Source of the DNA: Onthophagus taurus
Taxonomy: Eukaryota; Arthropoda; Insecta; Coleoptera; Scarabaeidae
DNA length: 64,000 nt
Assembly: GCF_036711975.1 (NCBI RefSeq)
Contig: NC_091973.1
Location: 6,076,001-6,140,000 of the forward strand
Reading direction: 5' to 3'
Shown piece after piece: positions 36,500-46,668 of this stretch. The notes under the pieces were generated by a model. The model had not been told where the DNA came from and ran no database searches. It saw only the letters and a list, made by a program, of their open reading frames with translations. The position numbers and the translations under genes are program-made. Numbering within the stretch: the first letter of the stretch is position 1; the number at the start of each line of letters is the position of its first letter.

Positions 36500-37702
36500 A
36501 TGGGGGGATGCAGATGTAGCTTTCGTAATTGTCAAAGTGCTACAAAAACCAATGGTGATCTCCATTTTTTTCATTATCCTGTTAAGCATAAGGAGAGATG
36601 CAACGAGTGGATTCGCAATGCTCGTCGACCAGATTTCTTCGTTTTACCCGACGATCAATTACGCAACAAAGTGGTTTGTGATTTACACTTTGAAAAGTGT
36701 TATTTCACAAACGCGCTACGAAAACGCCTGGTTCATAACGCAGTTCCCACATTGGGTGTTGGGTGTGAAGATGAAGTGTTAAATGATAACTCAGGGGAGT
36801 TTCAAAACATTGATATATTACCAGCAAATGAAGATGGAACAATATTTACCTTGGACACTGACAGCATGCAGCATAAATCTGATGACCCAATAAGCACTTA
36901 TAGTTTTAAAAACGGCACTTTGGTCCCTGTTTATGAAGAAGAATCAACAGAACCAATAGTTTACACCCTCGACCAAGACGAATTCAAAGTTGTTCCGAAT
37001 TTCCGCGAAACATCATCAGAAAAAAATTACGTTTTCGTCAACACAAACAAAGAATCAGATACAACAGAAAATTACGAAATTGTATTTAATGGAGAAACGC
37101 AACAACCAACAATTGAGAAAAAGGGCGCCTCAACAACCACAATGGAAATCACCACAACCACAGGTTACACAAGATCCGACCCCAAAAAGGTTCAAATGGC
37201 TCCAATTGAATACGTGTACGTTCAACCAAACATAGAAGATGAACCGGTGGATGAAGAAGTTGAAGAGTCGAAATCTGTTGATACAAAAATGATAATTGAT
37301 GACCAAGTTGAAACAGTTTCGAATGAAAACAATCAGAAACAAATAGAATATCAGAAACACCCCAAAAATAAATACAGTGTGAAAAAGAAAGTGTTAAAAC
37401 AAATTAATAACCACAGTAGACAAATAGCCTCGCTTAAAAAGGCTTTATTACAATCGAATTTAAGAAAAGTTAATACACTTAATTTGAACACCATTAAAGG
37501 TAAGGTCCATCCAACGTTTTTGGGCGCTTTGACAATAAATTTGTTCAAAAAACAGTCGAATTTTAGTCAGAACGAATCAGAATTTTTAACCACACTTTAT
37601 AAATTGTCACCAGATTGTTACAATTTATTAAAAGAAAAACTTCATTGGAATTTACCCTCTTCTAACGTTGTTGAAGGTTTAATTGGCCAAAAATCCAATT
37701 AA
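36500..37702 (+). CDS. THAP-domain protein
   Basis: A single-exon frame of 400 residues. I start at ATG 36500 (MGGCRCSFRNC); a GTG four codons upstream is not a likely eukaryotic start. The N-terminal 87 residues form a THAP zinc finger: Cys6/Cys11, Trp37, C-x2-H at 60-63 (VCDLHFEKC) and AVPT near 82. An acidic, Thr-rich middle follows, then a basic coiled-coil-like region (KKVLKQINNHSRQIASLKKA) and a C-terminal TLYKLSPDCYNLLKEKLHW that recalls the region after the coiled coil in P-element/THAP9 transposases. No catalytic domain follows. It may be a DNA-binding host protein or a domesticated transposase N-terminus. It stands tail-to-tail with mutarotase fragments. Confidence 0.8.
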   Translation: MGGCRCSFRNCQSATKTNGDLHFFHYPVKHKERCNEWIRNARRPDFFVLPDDQLRNKVVCDLHFEKCYFTNALRKRLVHNAVPTLGVGCEDEVLNDNSGEFQNIDILPANEDGTIFTLDTDSMQHKSDDPISTYSFKNGTLVPVYEEESTEPIVYTLDQDEFKVVPNFRETSSEKNYVFVNTNKESDTTENYEIVFNGETQQPTIEKKGASTTTMEITTTTGYTRSDPKKVQMAPIEYVYVQPNIEDEPVDEEVEESKSVDTKMIIDDQVETVSNENNQKQIEYQKHPKNKYSVKKKVLKQINNHSRQIASLKKALLQSNLRKVNTLNLNTIKGKVHPTFLGALTINLFKKQSNFSQNESEFLTTLYKLSPDCYNLLKEKLHWNLPSSNVVEGLIGQKSN

Positions 37703-37779
37703 TTTAATGTTAATTAATTAATTTCATATAGAATTACATTAGAATTTTAAGCATTAGCTTTATTTAGCAATTATTGAGT

Positions 37780-38195
37780 AGTAATTTTCTTATTATTGTA
37801 TTTTACTTTATTATGTATTAAGCATATCTAATTGAATTTTTGCGCTTATTAATATCATATAATTTCTTCTATTGTTAATTAATATTAATGGAATATGAAT
37901 TAAATATTATTAATAGATAATAAGTTTATTACATATCCCTTCTTTACAATAATAAACAATATTTTAGCAGTAAAAATATTTTTTATTTCATATAAAATTT
38001 TTCTGAATTAAAAAGTTTTGCTTACATCAGATGAAGAAATCAAGAAACCCTAGTAATAAATCCTTTTTCTTGTTTAACACCTTTATTAATGCAAAAATTA
38101 TTGTCATAACCGCTATATTCAGGAATTTTATGAATAACGTCTTTTAATATCTTAGAAATTTGTAGGTCAAAAATTGTTCCAGCAACATTTAAAAG
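37780..38195 (-). pseudogene. Mutarotase fragment 1 (3' part, exons 2-3 deleted)
   Basis: On the minus strand the piece from about 38195 to 38025 matches the end of mutarotase exon 1 (region of ILGDVIHKIPGYSGYDHNF) with an internal gap of about 55 bases relative to the intact gene. The next exons are gone, and the gene's 3' flank (about 37985-37780) follows directly. It ends at palindromic satellite. The fragment cannot code for an enzyme. Confidence 0.8.
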
Positions 38196-38605
38196 TTTTA
38201 GGTATAGTGTTAGTTCTAGTTTTACACTAACACTGTTACTAGAACTAGAATCATTCGGGTTTAGCCGTCTTGAGAGACGTTTGGCTAAACCGGAATGTTT
38301 CTAGTTTTAGGTATAGTGTTAGTTCTAGTTTTACACTAGCACTGTTACTAGAACTAACACTATACCTAGAACTAGAATCATATGGGTTTAGCCGCACGTC
38401 TCTAAAGACGGCTAAACCCAAATGATTCTAGTTCTAGGTATAGTGCTAGTTCTAGTTTTCCACTAGCACTGTTGCTAGAACAACACTATAGCTAGAACTA
38501 GAAACATTCGGGTTTAGCCGTCTTGAGAAACGTTTGGCTAAATCCGAATGTTTCTAGTTCTAGGTATAGTGTTAGTTCTAGTTTTACACTAACACTGTTA
38601 CTATC
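38196..38605. repeat. Palindromic satellite block between the duplicated units
   Basis: About three and a half hairpin units of the same family as 32.8-36.1 kb. It joins mutarotase fragment 1 on the left and the truncated THAP copy on the right, both with sharp edges. Confidence 0.88.
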
Positions 38606-39302
38606 TAGAAACATCATCAGAAAAAATTACGTTTTCGTCAACACAAACAAAGAATCAGATACAACAGAAAATTACGAAATTGTATTTAATGGAGAAACGC
38701 AACAACCAACAATTGAGAAAAAGGGCGCCTCAACAACCATAATGGAAATCACCACAACCACAGGTTACACAAGATCCGACCCCAAAAAGGTTCAAATGGC
38801 TCCAATTGAATACGTGTATGTTCAACCAAACATAGAAGATGAACCGGTGGATGAAGAAGTTGAAGAGTCGAAATCTGTTGATACAAAAATGATAATTGAC
38901 GACCAAGTTGAAACAGTTTCGAATGAAAACAATCAGAAACAAATAGAAAATCAGAAACACCCCAAAAATAAATACAGTGTGAAAAAGAAAGTGTTAAAAC
39001 AAATTAATAACCACAGTAGACAAATAGCCTCGCTTAAAAAGGCTTTATTACAATCGAATTTAAGAAAAGTTAATACACTTAATTTGAACACCATTAAAGG
39101 TAAGGTCCATCCAACGTTTTTGGGCGCTTTGACAATAAATTTGTTCAAAAAACAGTCGAATTTTAGTCAGAACGAATCAGAATTTTTAACCACTCTTTAT
39201 AAATTGTCACCAGATTGTTACAATTTATTAAAAGAAAAACTTCATTGGAATTTACCCTCTTCTAACGTTGTTGAAGGTTTAATTGGCCAAAAATCCAATT
39301 AA
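38606..39302 (+). pseudogene. Truncated THAP-gene copy lacking the zinc finger
   Basis: It matches 37006-37702 almost base for base, from codon 170 (ETSSE) to the stop. The THAP domain and acidic middle are missing. One A is absent from the poly-A run after CATCATCAG, so the original frame begins out of phase; the 259-codon open frame at 38523 opens only because the satellite upstream is read through. It has very few other changes (for example T to M near 38741). A recent duplicate, probably not functional. Confidence 0.87.
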
Positions 39303-39796
39303 TTTAATGTTAATTAATTAATTTCATATAGAATTACATTAGAATTTTAAGCATTAGCTTTATTTAGCAATTATTGAGTAGTAATTTTCTTATTATTGTA
39401 TTTTACTTTATTATGTATTAAGCATATCTAATTGAATTTTTGCGCTTATTAATATCATATAATTTCTTCTATTGTTAATTAATATTAATGGAATATGAAT
39501 TAAATATTATTAATAGATAATAAGTTTATTACATATCCCTTCTTTACAATAATAAACAATATTTTAGCAGTAAAAATATTTTTTATTTCATATAAAATTT
39601 TTCTGAATTAAAAAGTTTTGCTTACATCAGATGAAGAAATGAAGAAACCCTAGTAATAAATCCTTTTTTTTGTTTAACACCTTTATTAATGCAAAAATTA
39701 TTGTCATAACCGCTATATTTAGGAATGTTATGAATAACGTCTTTTAATATGTTAGGAATTTGTGGGTCAAAAAATGTTCCAGCAACATTTAAAAGT
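39303..39796 (-). pseudogene. Mutarotase fragment 2, duplicate of fragment 1
   Basis: This repeats 37703-38195 with very few differences: THAP 3' flank, then mutarotase 3' flank, then the same gapped piece of exon 1 on the minus strand, ending at satellite. It shows that THAP 3' half plus mutarotase fragment was copied as one piece. Confidence 0.82.
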
Positions 39797-41519
39797 TCTA
39801 GGTATAGTGTTAGTTCTAGTTTTACACTAGCACTGTTACTAGAACTAGAATCATTCGGGTTTAGCCGTCTTGAGAGACGTTGGGCTAAACCCGAATGTTT
39901 CTAGTTCTAGATATAGTGTTAGTTCTAGTTTTACATTAGCACTGTTACTGGAACTAACACTATACCTAGAACTAGAATCATTTGGGTTTAGCCGCACGTC
40001 TCTAAAGACGGCTAAACCCAAATGATTCTAGTTCTAGGTATAGTGTTAGTTCTAGTTTTACACTAGCACTGTTGCTAGAAATAACAGTATACCTCGTACT
40101 AGAATCATTCGGGTTTAGCCGCACGTCTCTAAAGACGGCTAAACCCAAATGATTCTAGTTCTAGGTATAGTGTTAGTTCTAGTTTTACACTAGCACTGTT
40201 ACTAGAACTAACACTACCTAGAACTAGAATCATTTGGGTTTAGCCGCACGTCTCTAAAGACGGCTAAACCCAAATGATTCTAGTTCTAGGTATAGTGCTA
40301 GTTCTAGTTTTACACTAGCATTGTTACTAGAACTAACACTATACCTAGGACTAGAATCATTTGGGTTTAGCCGCACGTCTCTAAAGACGGCTAAACCCAA
40401 ATGATTCTAGTTCTAGGTATAGTGTTAGTTCTAGTTTTACACTAGCACTGTTGCTAGAAATAACAGTATACCTCAAACTAGAATCATTCGGGTTTAGCCG
40501 CACGTCTCTAAAGACGGCTAAACCCAAATGATTCTAGTTCTAGGCATAGTGTTAGTTCTAGTTTTACACTAGCACTGTTACTAGAACTAACACTATACCT
40601 AGGACTAGAATCATTTGGGTTTAGCCGCACGTCTCTAAAGACGGCTAAACCCAAATGATTCTAGTTCTAGGTATAGTGTTAGTTCTAGTTTTACACTAGC
40701 ACTGTTGCTAGAAATAACAGTATACCTCAAACTAGAATCATTCGGGTTTAGCCGCACGTCTCTAAAGACGGCTAAACCCAAATGATTCTAGTTCTAGGTA
40801 TATGCTAGTTCTAGTTTTACACTAGCACTGTTACTAGAACTAACACTATACCTAGAACTAGAATCATTTGGGTTTAGCCGCACGTCTCTAAACACGGCTA
40901 AACCCAAATGATTCTAGTTCTAGGTATAGTGTTATCTAGTTTTACACTAGCACTGTTACTAGAACTAACACTAAACCTAGGACTAGAATCATTTGGGTTT
41001 AGCCGCACGTCTCTAAAGACGGCTAAACCCAAATGATTCTAGTTTTAGGTATAGTGTTAGTTCTAGTTTTACACTAGCACTGTTGCTAGAAATAACAGTA
41101 TACCTCGTACTAGAATCATTCGGGTTTAGCCGCACGTCTCTAAAGACGGCTAAACCCAAATGATTCTAGTTCTAGGTATAGTGCTAGTTCTAGTTTTACA
41201 CTAGCATTGTTACTAGAACTAACACTATACCTAGGACTAGAATCATTTGGGTTTAGCCGCACGTCTCTAAAGACGGCTAAACCCAAATGATTCTAGTTCT
41301 AGGTATAGTGTTAGTTCTAGTTTTACACTAGCACTGTTGCTAGAAATAACAGTATACCTCAAACTAGAATCATTCGGGTTTAGCCGCACGTCTCTAAAGA
41401 CGGCTAAACCTAAATGATTCTAGTTCTAGGTATAGTGTTAGTTCTAGTTTTACAGTAGCACTGTTACTAGAACTAACACTATACCTAGAACAAGAATCAT
41501 TCTGGTTTAGCCGTTCTAG
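39797..41519. repeat. Palindromic satellite array, about 1.7 kb, downstream of mutarotase
   Basis: About fifteen units of about 113-120 bases alternate hairpins with TTTAGCCGCACGTCTCTAAA centres and CTAGAACTAACACTATACCT arms. A two-unit period with GAAATAACAGTATACCTC recurs near 40078, 40457, 40712, 41088 and 41343. It ends within the mutarotase 3' flank. Confidence 0.92.
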
Positions 41520-41662
41520 GTCTAATTTTTTTATTATTATATTTTACTTTATTGTATTAAACATATCTAACTAAATTTTTGGGCTTATTAATATGATATA
41601 ATAAGTTTATTACGTATCCCTTCTTTACAATAATAAACAATATTTTAGCAATAACAATATTT

Positions 41663-42869
41663 TTATGTTGTTATGTAGAATTTGTATACGATTCTGTGAT
41701 GATATGTATCCCCTGGGTTATAAATCGACTTTGGAAAGTTGTTCTTAAATAAAAAAAATTAATAAAATAATATCAATAAAGATGATAAATTTATAATTAC
41801 GTGATTAGCGGCGTCTGGGTAATTTTGAGTTTCTAAGCAGAGAGCTCCGTGTTTGTAATAATTCGCAGACCCTTTTCCTGTTATAACATCACCCGGTTTT
41901 GATTGCTATTAAAAAAAATGATATTAAATTTTTTCTAAATTAAAAAGTTTTGCTTACATCAGGTAAAAAATTGGAAGTATAAAATTGAACACCAGGTTGG
42001 TTACTATAAATTTCGAGTGTCCTCCCGCTCGGTGGATGACAAACCCTAGCAATAAATCCTTCTTCTTGTTTAACACCTTTATTGATGCAAAAATTATGGT
42101 CGTAACCGCTATATCCAGGAATTTTATGAATAACGTCTCCTAATATCTTAGGAATTTGTAGGTCAAAAATCGTTCCAGCAACATTTAAAAGTTTTCCAGT
42201 AGGAATAGAATCTTGATCAACATCGGTTGTTTTATCAGCGTTTATATTAATAACGTGTTTATATAATTCAACAGCACCTTTATCGTGTCCAGCTAAATTA
42301 AAATACGAATGATTTGTTAAATTGATAAACGTCGGTTTTGTGGTGGTCGCTTTAAAATCGATGATAAATTCGTTATCATCCGTTAAACAATACGTAACAT
42401 TAACTAAAACGTTTCCGGGATAACCTTCTTCTAAATCCTTCGAATCATAACTCATCACAACTTCATCCCCGTTTTTAAAAGATTCCCAAACGACTTTATC
42501 AAAACCTTTAAACCCACCATGAAGTTGATGAGTATTATTATAATTCGCCGATATTTGATATTGTTGATCGCCGATAAAAAATCGAGCGTAACCAACTCGA
42601 TTCGCCACTCGACCAACAGTCGCGCCAAAATAAGGATTTAAAGAATTTCGATATCCCGCCATATCATCAAACCCCATAACAATATCACCAAAAACGCCAT
42701 TTTTATCCGGAATTTGAATCGACGTTATTGTTGACCCATAAGCGATCACTTGAACGGTTATTCCATTGCAATTACGCCAAGTGTAGCGTTTTATAGGAAT
42801 TATTTGACCTTCAGAGTCTTTAAAATTATCGAAAATATCTTCTGTTACGATCATTGTGGCACACTTCAC
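41663..42869 (-). CDS. Galactose mutarotase (aldose 1-epimerase)
   Basis: Three exons on the minus strand: 42869-41958, 41905-41801 and 41743-41663 (365 residues). Translation could also start at the second Met (codon 6). Family residues are all present: Asn90-Arg91 in GRVANR, His117 in HQLHGGF, the catalytic His187 in NLTNHSYFNLAG, Asp257 in GYDHNF and the catalytic Glu329 in ALCLETQNYPDA. The enzyme interconverts alpha and beta forms of D-galactose or D-glucose in the cytosol, feeding the Leloir pathway. Two GATAAG-type motifs lie 60-110 bases upstream (42929-42934 and 42971-42976), a possible GATA-factor input. This is the only complete copy of four in the window. Confidence 0.93.
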
Positions 42870-43152
42870 AATTTTTGAAAAGGAATGATTTTTTTTGGGG
42901 CTAAATCGGGGTTATAAATTGGTTGGCCGATAAGATTAGGTTTTTTGGGAATTTGTTTACGGTTGCCTATCTTATCGTGTTTATTTGCGGTTTAGAATTG
43001 TTAATAATAATTAAGTGGTTACAATCTTACCAACTTTATATTTAAATTTAAATAAATATGATTTATGTATGTACAGATGAGACATAAATTTAAATTAGGA
43101 GGTATAGATTTAAATTACAATGTGAGTAGCAATGTTAAAAAATTATTTTAAT
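42870..43152. other. Upstream region of the mutarotase gene
   Basis: Unique AT-rich sequence with the two GATAAG-type motifs noted for the mutarotase gene. Nothing else is recognised before the mariner-type element begins at 43153. Confidence 0.4.
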
Positions 43153-43935
43153 ATATAGGATGGTTCATTTAACGTGAGACAAGCGATTATCTCCAAAACG
43201 GTTCATTTTACATAAAAATGAACCAAATGAAAGTTGTTCTGTGCGTTTTTTGACCTTGACCTTATTTTCAAGGTTATATGAAGGTCACAACCAATTTTTT
43301 AAATGGCACCCTATATATTTTATTGTAAAATCTGAATCTGTGGATAAAAGTAAAGTAATTAAAAAAAAAATAAAAAAAATTTATTGTGTGGTTTTGCCAG
43401 TAGAACGGCAAAACATCTTTCTTTAGGAACAATTAACCAACGTTTATAATCTAGCAAGAACAAATAAGATTTATGAATTTTTAAACATTTTCCTACCCGC
43501 TTCGATACATTGTCTTTAGTTCTTAATTCTTAGAATATTATTTAAGAATGCTCAAAAAAAATCCAGAAGAGGTATATCGGGTGACCTGGCTCGTCGGAAA
43601 TGCCTTTGGAAAGAGGTCTAAAAGAACAAGAGTTCGTGGAGCTGCTGATGTCGACATTTTCAGAATATCGCTTTCAGAGACTTAATTGGTTGAACTGTTT
43701 TAAAATATAACAGGCAAAACTAAATTTGCATAAAAACTGCTTGGCAACAAATTCTGAATTAATTCCATCGTTTTACATTAAGGCAAAGTGTTTAAACTAA
43801 GCCATTAAATTATGGACACTCTAAGTGTCGCAGAAAAAGTCGAAATGATTTTTATTTATGGAGAAAGTGGCAGAAAAGTTGCTGATAGTATAACTTTGTA
43901 TCGAGAACGTTTTCCTGATCGAAATACTGAATGGG

Positions 43936-44637
43936 AATATGGAGGAAGGAGATGAAGGGGAATATACCTATACATAGTGATAGATTATGTGGTAATGGAC
44001 CAAGGAATGTGGGAGAGGATAGAAACATTTAGGATTGGGTTGGGTTGCGTTGGTAGAGTCGGATCACCAGCCTCATAATAGCAGCATAAAGGGATCGAGG
44101 GGAAGAAGGAACAGAAAGATACTGGAACACGGTGGAAAATAATTAGGGTAGATTGGTCGAAAGAGAGGATAGAACATTATAGGGGAAAGTTGGCAAGCTG
44201 GGGTCAGAGGGTGGAGAGGACCGACGGGTTGAATGAACTAGTTGAGGTGGTTAGGGGGGCGATTAGACTAGGAAGAAACAAATGGTGGGATAGGAAATGC
44301 AAAGAGGCCAAGAGAGAAGCTATAAGGAAATTAAGACAGTGGCAGAGAGGAGAGGTAGAGATAGATAGATATATAGAGGCCAGGGGAAAATACAAAGAAG
44401 AATACGAGAAAAAAGAGGAGGGAACTGAAGGAAAGGGAGACTGAGAAGATTAAGGAGTTGAAAGAGGAAAATGAGGTATGGAGATACTTAAAGAGGATGA
44501 GGAAGAGGATACAAATGACTGAATGGAGAACCTACTTCATGGGATTATTGGGAGGGGTGGAAGAGAGAAGACTGGGAGAGAGAGAGCGAGAGGTGCAAGG
44601 AGGAGAAGAGATAACACTGGAAGAAATGGAGGCTAAT
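43936..44637 (+). mobile_element. LINE fragment (endonuclease end and linker)
   Basis: The + strand reads IDYVVMDQGMWERIE.FRIGL, like the last part of an APE-type endonuclease (DYV...W..I..F), then GRVGSPAS, then a Lys/Glu/Arg-rich linker with NKWWDRKCKEAKREAIRKLR and YIEARGKYKEEYEKK as found before the reverse transcriptase of R1/Jockey-like LINEs. Neither 5' end, reverse transcriptase nor poly-A tail is present. GA-rich base use differs sharply from its surroundings. It replaces the middle of the outer mariner-type transposase. Confidence 0.7.
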
Positions 44638-44790
44638 GTTGTCCTTAAGGATAATGTTTATCGCATGCAGGATCGGATAAGAAATGCATGCAGAAATAGT
44701 AGCCAAGAAAACCTTTTAAGATATAAAGAAAGTTTTAGTAGAAGGGTTAATAAATGTATTGAAGTGAGTGGGGAAATATTTGAACATCTA

Positions 44791-46279
44791 TACAGGGTGA
44801 TTCATTAGCTCTATGACAAACTTTGGTAGATGAAAGGTGATGCGATTCTAAAGAAAAAATGTTATATGAATATGGGTCCGATTCATTTTGGTTAAAGAGT
44901 TACAAGCCTTTGAAAATTTTACACAGTTTAATAGGCAAATGAAAATGTAACATAAAACATAAGTTTAAAAATTACAAAAATTGTTCGAAATGTCCGCCTT
45001 TAGCTTGAATGCACGCCTCACATCGACGAAGTAAAGATTCTATCACACGACGTATGATATTTGGATCATTCCGTATGCTATTAGCTGCATCTTGAATTCT
45101 GTCCAGTAGTTGCTGACGGGTAGTAATTTCTACATGGTACACAAGCTGCTTCATGTGTCCCTAGAAATAATAATCCAGCGGATTTAGATCTGGGGATCGT
45201 GGTGGCCAGACTACTGGACCTCCATTGCCAATCCATTTGTTTGGAAAATGTTCATGTAACCAAGCGATGACTTCTCTTCCTCGATGTGGTGGTGCACCAT
45301 CGTGCTGATACCACATATTTTGAACGATGTTAAGTGGTACGTCGTCGATAAAATCGAAAAGGTTATGTCCCAAGAAATTTCTGTACATATTTGCATTTAA
45401 GCGTTCATTTATCACCCATACAGGTAGCAAAGAATTGTTAAAAACGCCACTCCAAACGTTTACACTAAACCGTTGCTGAAATCTTCCTGGTCTAATTGCA
45501 TGTGGATTTTGCAAGGACCACACATGTTCGATATGATAATTATTTATGCCGTCCCTAGTGAAACACGCTTCATCAGACCACAGAACTTGGGAAATGAAGT
45601 TATTATTTTGAGCATGTTGCTGAATAATCCAGTGGCAAAATGCTAAGCGTTGCTCAGTATCTCCAGGATGTAATGCTTGAACATTTTGACGATGAAACGG
45701 ATGTAGTTGAGCGGGGTTACCTGTTTCTCTCAGTCTGCGAAATGATGCACTAAACACTGTATGGGCAGGTTGATGTCTATTTGGAAACCTACGAAGGTAT
45801 TCTCTTGCTGCTTGCCGAGCGTTTCCGTTACAAAGCCCGTATACAAAAATAATATCTGCATATTCTTCAGTCGTAAATACATGCATTTTCGTTTTCGATC
45901 AAAACTCTGACAATTATAAACTTTGAAACACACAGAATAGAGTAAATTGAAATGTTTGACATAAAGAACTCAGTTTTGTTACCACAGCCAACTCTGTATT
46001 TGTTTCATAATTATTGTTGCGATTGTTGCAAATCTTTACTTCGTCGATGTGAAGCGTGCATTCAAGCTGAAGGCGGACATTTCGAACAATTTTTGTAATT
46101 TTTAAACTTATTTTTTATGTTACATTTTCATTTGCCTATTAAACTGTGTAAAATTTTCAAAGGCTTGTAACTCTTTAACCAAAATGAATCGGACCCATAT
46201 TCATATAACATTTTTTCCTTAGAATCGCATCACCTTTCATCTGCCAAAGCTTGTCATAGAGCTAATGAATCATTCTGTA
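44791..46279 (-). mobile_element. Nested mariner-type transposon with ~255-bp inverted ends (DD41D-like)
   Basis: The element starts TACAGGGTGATTCATTAGCT and ends with the inverse (AGCTAATGAATCATTCTGTA), flanked by TA on both sides (44789-44790, 46280-46281). The arms match over about 255 bases with about ten differences, much longer than typical mariner ends. It is inserted in the last codons of the outer element's transposase. It carries its own transposase on the minus strand (44972-45886). The long arms include the last codons of that gene at both ends. Confidence 0.88.
44972..45886 (-). pseudogene. Mariner-type transposase, one stop and an internal deletion
   Basis: The frame runs from MHVFTTEEYADIIFVYGLCN (HTH 1, DUF4817-like) to the C-terminus ACIQAKGGHFEQFL. 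Catalytic Asp boxes are WSDEACF, YQHDGAPPH and SPDLNPLDYYF, with 41 residues between the second and third Asp. The family norm is about 340-350 residues; this frame has 304. About 65 residues holding the second HTH are missing after RRLRETGN. One TAG stop (near 45161) replaces the Trp expected in YYFWGH. Otherwise well preserved, so it died recently. Assignment to a DD41D group of Tc1/mariner is by spacing only. Confidence 0.85.
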
Positions 46280-46668
46280 TATTTAAAAATGAATGTTTTT
46301 CTGTGTGTCTTTATAGAATCGTAAACTATGCATTTAATCATGTGATGATCTTTAGCAAAGTTGTTGTGCATGAGCCCACGAAGATTTCTAAGTTGGTACA
46401 ATTCTCGAAAATCAATAAAATGACTCAAAATGAATTGAATATTTGCGTAATGTCTTTCCTTCAAATTTATTTTAGTTAGTCGCGCAGGGTATTATAAATT
46501 TTATACTTGTAGATTAATCATTTTTTTTATAAATAAACAATATTTAAAACTATTTGAATAAAAAAATTATTTAGATCCCTTCGCACAAAATAACTTTCAT
46601 TTGATTCATTTTTATGTAAAATGAATCTTATTAAAATGAAGTCTTATATTAAATGGACCACCTGTATA

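Larger units (their letters stand above)
43153..46668 (+). mobile_element. Outer mariner-type element, interrupted by a LINE piece and another transposon
   Basis: The left end TATAGGATGGTTCATTTAA and the right end, complement TATACAGGTGGTCCATTTAA, are inverted and stay similar for about 90 bases (ACATAAAAATGAA.CAAATG). Coding remnants on the + strand are a transposase N-terminus at 43812-43935 (MDTLSVAEKVEMIFIYGESG, then LYRERFPDRNTEW, an HTH of the DUF4817 kind) and a C-terminus at about 44640-44790 (NVYRMQDRIRNACRN to EIFEHL). Everything between them is foreign. This element is dead. Confidence 0.78.

Noticed and set aside
38523-39302. A second, intact THAP-family gene of 259 residues
   Set aside because: It opens within satellite, lacks the THAP finger and is out of phase before the poly-A run; listed as a pseudogene.
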